This document shows positions 26,112 through 27,677 of a stretch of 27,677 bases of DNA, one piece after another. The position numbers and the translations under genes are program-made. Positions within the stretch are counted from its first letter, which is position 1. Each line of letters starts with the position of its first letter. Source of the DNA: Streptococcus panodentis (GTDB taxonomy: Bacteria > Bacillota > Bacilli > Lactobacillales > Streptococcaceae). Location: the NCBI RefSeq assembly GCF_017884005.1, contig NZ_QFAY01000033.1, positions 1-27,677 on the forward strand, written 5' to 3'. A model generated the notes under the pieces. The model made no database searches. It was given only the letters and a program-made list of their open reading frames with translations, and had not been told where the DNA came from.

Positions 26112-26220
26112 CTCCAACAGTCCTTCTGGACTGTTGGAGCAAGGCGAGTTAACGACGGAATAAAAGAGAAATGAAATGACGATATCTCAATGAAAATCAA
26201 ATCAGCAAATTAGGCAGACA
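26112..26220 (+). repeat. Hairpin plus BOX-like end fragment
   Basis: CTCCAACAGTCC-TTCT-GGACTGTTGGAG (26112-26139) is a perfect 12-bp stem. The following GCAAGGCGAGTTAACGACGG resembles the insert near 21965-21990. At 26185-26220, TCTCAATGAAAATCAAA and AGCAAATTAGG match, on the opposite strand, the 3' end of pneumococcal BOX as I recall it. From 26221 to 26349 I see only a small stem, CCTATG/CATAGG, and no convincing promoter. Confidence 0.55.
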
Positions 26221-26349
26221 GCTTCCTTTCCATCCCGTCTGCTCCTGCCTTGTCTGCTTTCGGTTTTCTTGGAGTATCCTATGGTTTTTCATAGGTTGAG
26301 CACTAAAGATTTTTTAACTGGCATGAACTTTTTATAGGAGCGGTACACG

Positions 26350-27618
26350 ATGGATTCTATTCAGATTTTAAAAGAACGTTATCTCAAAAATATACAAGAA
26401 AATCCGCATCTCTACATTGGCATCGAATTGGAGTTTCCCATTGTGAACTGTCTGGGAGGGGCTACCGATACGGAGGTCGCTAAGGCACTTTTGAAGCGTC
26501 TGGCATCGGATTATCCGTTCGAGATTGAAAGAACTGACAGAGAGGGCAACCCCATTCAGCTCAAATCCCGTGAAAATGAAGATCGTCTTCTTTTTGAGCT
26601 TTCTTATAATACACTTGAATTCGCCTTCGAAAAAGCAGATGTGATTCAGGAAGTTGACGAAAGGTTTCAGCAGTATTTAGCGCTTATCCAGCCAATCTTG
26701 CAGGAAAATCATCATGAAATTCAAGGGGAAGGTCTCCACCCTTTTTGGCAGGAAAATGACAATAGGCCGGTCAACTATCCACGCTATGAAATGCTGATGC
26801 AGTATTTAGCCTTAAGCAAGCAGACCGTGGCAGAAGGGCTGCATGGTTATCCTGAGTATGGCGCCTTTATCTGCGGCAGTCAGGTGCAGCTGGATATTTC
26901 TAAGAGCAATTACCTGCGGGTCATCAACGTTTTTAATCAGATTGAAGCAGCCAAGGCTTATCTTTTTGCCAACTCGGCATTCGACCTCTGGGATACCAAG
27001 ATCTCCCGCGACCGTTTTTGGGAAGATTCTATGCATGGTATCCTTAGGGAAAATGTCGGTGTCAATCCGGTTGATTTTGCTTCAGAGAAAGAATTTTTCG
27101 ATTATTTGAACCGTTCTGCAATTTTTACCGCTGAACGGGAAGGAGAGACTTATTATTTCTACCCGATTGCAGCAGCCGTCTATTTGGAACAAGAAAATAT
27201 AAAGGCCTATGATTTGACTGGAAGGGAGGTAATCCTGACCCCTTCAGCAGCTGATTTCAGCAGTCATAGGAGCTATCAGTATCAAGATTTGACAACCCGC
27301 GGCACTGTAGAGTTCAGAAGCACCTGTACCCAGCCGCTGGCGCGGACCTTTGCTCCGGCAGCCTTCCATCTGGGAATCCTAGCTAATCTTGAGCAGGCAG
27401 AAATTTACCTGCAGACATGCTCTTTTTTCAAGAAGGAAGGCAGAGATTATCAGCAGTTAAGAAGAAGATTTTCCGGAAAGCATTTGAGCGAAGAAGAAAG
27501 AGAGCAGATAGAAAAATTTTCAGATGATTTAGTTCGCATTGCCGCTGAGGGTCTCCAATTTCGGAAGAAAGGAGAGGAAAAGTACCTTTTTTGCCTTCAA
27601 AATAGAAAAAGCCAATAA
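26350..27618 (+). CDS. Glutamate-cysteine ligase-like protein (GCS2 type)
   Basis: 422 residues resembling the GCS2 branch of gamma-glutamylcysteine synthetases, which join glutamate to cysteine using ATP. YIGIELEFPIV near residues 22-32 is the acidic metal-binding strand. DRLLFELSYNTLEFAF, the PRYEMLMQYLALS segment, SQVQLDIS and the late RGTVEFRSTCTQPL strand fit the core of the fold. No ATP-grasp domain is attached, so it is not the bifunctional GshF, and no glutathione synthetase is nearby. It could make gamma-glutamylcysteine only, or act on another amine. The TAGGAG-like site 9 nt upstream supports the start. The stop is followed by an A-rich stretch without a clear terminator. Confidence 0.75.
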   Translation: MDSIQILKERYLKNIQENPHLYIGIELEFPIVNCLGGATDTEVAKALLKRLASDYPFEIERTDREGNPIQLKSRENEDRLLFELSYNTLEFAFEKADVIQEVDERFQQYLALIQPILQENHHEIQGEGLHPFWQENDNRPVNYPRYEMLMQYLALSKQTVAEGLHGYPEYGAFICGSQVQLDISKSNYLRVINVFNQIEAAKAYLFANSAFDLWDTKISRDRFWEDSMHGILRENVGVNPVDFASEKEFFDYLNRSAIFTAEREGETYYFYPIAAAVYLEQENIKAYDLTGREVILTPSAADFSSHRSYQYQDLTTRGTVEFRSTCTQPLARTFAPAAFHLGILANLEQAEIYLQTCSFFKKEGRDYQQLRRRFSGKHLSEEEREQIEKFSDDLVRIAAEGLQFRKKGEEKYLFCLQNRKSQ

Positions 27619-27644
27619 AAAACAGAAAAAAATAGAAAAATGAC

Positions 27645-27673
27645 TTGACATAGCGAGGTGCAGGTGATATACT
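27645..27673 (+). promoter_or_regulatory. Near-consensus promoter running out of the window
   Basis: A perfect TTGACA (27645-27650), exactly 17 nt, and TATACT (27668-27673) with a TG at the extended -10 position. The product would start beyond the window end. The strength suggests a highly expressed gene or stable RNA. Confidence 0.85.
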
Positions 27674-27677
27674 AATA

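Overview
The window is chromosomal DNA from a Streptococcus, most likely of the sanguinis/gordonii group. The evidence is the low-GC Gram-positive S10-spc-alpha gene order with adk, infA and rpmJ between secY and rpsM, a zinc-type rpsN, an LPXTG surface protein, TGnTATAAT-type extended -10 promoters, and intergenic repeats that include a pneumococcal-type BOX fragment. The species call is inference from gene order and sequence style.

Left part (1-10195): a sortase-anchored coiled-coil surface protein (minus) and a histidine phosphatase (minus) lie divergent to polA. Both the phosphatase and polA start codons sit 6 nt after an extended -10 box and have no Shine-Dalgarno, so both look leaderless. 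After two tandem copies of a hairpin repeat come a CoA-binding protein and a P-loop kinase. The kinase reading frame has no stop before its terminator and runs antisense into a converging DUF975 membrane protein gene. Next are tgt (tRNA-guanine transglycosylase) and a uridine-kinase-like P-loop protein.

Centre and right (10196-25836): the S10 operon (rpsJ rplC rplD rplW rplB rpsS rplV rpsC rplP rpmC rpsQ), the spc operon (rplN rplX rplE rpsN rpsH rplF rplR rpsE rpmD rplO secY), then adk, infA, rpmJ, rpsM, rpsK, rpoA and rplQ. Together these encode 28 ribosomal proteins or partners: the core of both ribosomal subunits, the protein-export channel, adenylate kinase, IF1 and the RNA polymerase alpha subunit. 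A strong promoter with a terminator-bearing leader precedes rpsJ, a second promoter precedes infA, a terminator follows secY, and a 19-bp-stem terminator follows rplQ.

Right end (25837-27677): repeat mosaics, a GCS2-type glutamate-cysteine ligase-like gene, and a near-consensus promoter pointing out of the window.

The most unusual signal is repetitive. A roughly 105-110 bp element occurs seven times (two after polA, one between rpsJ and rplC, two convergent pairs flanking rpsH). Stem sequences differ between copies but pairing is kept, and an apical CGAYG-type loop is conserved, so the copies themselves show covariation. Two further repeat families (an AGGCTGGGAC element and a BOX-like mosaic) also occur; one mosaic unit is present in inverted orientation on both sides of the adk-rplQ block.
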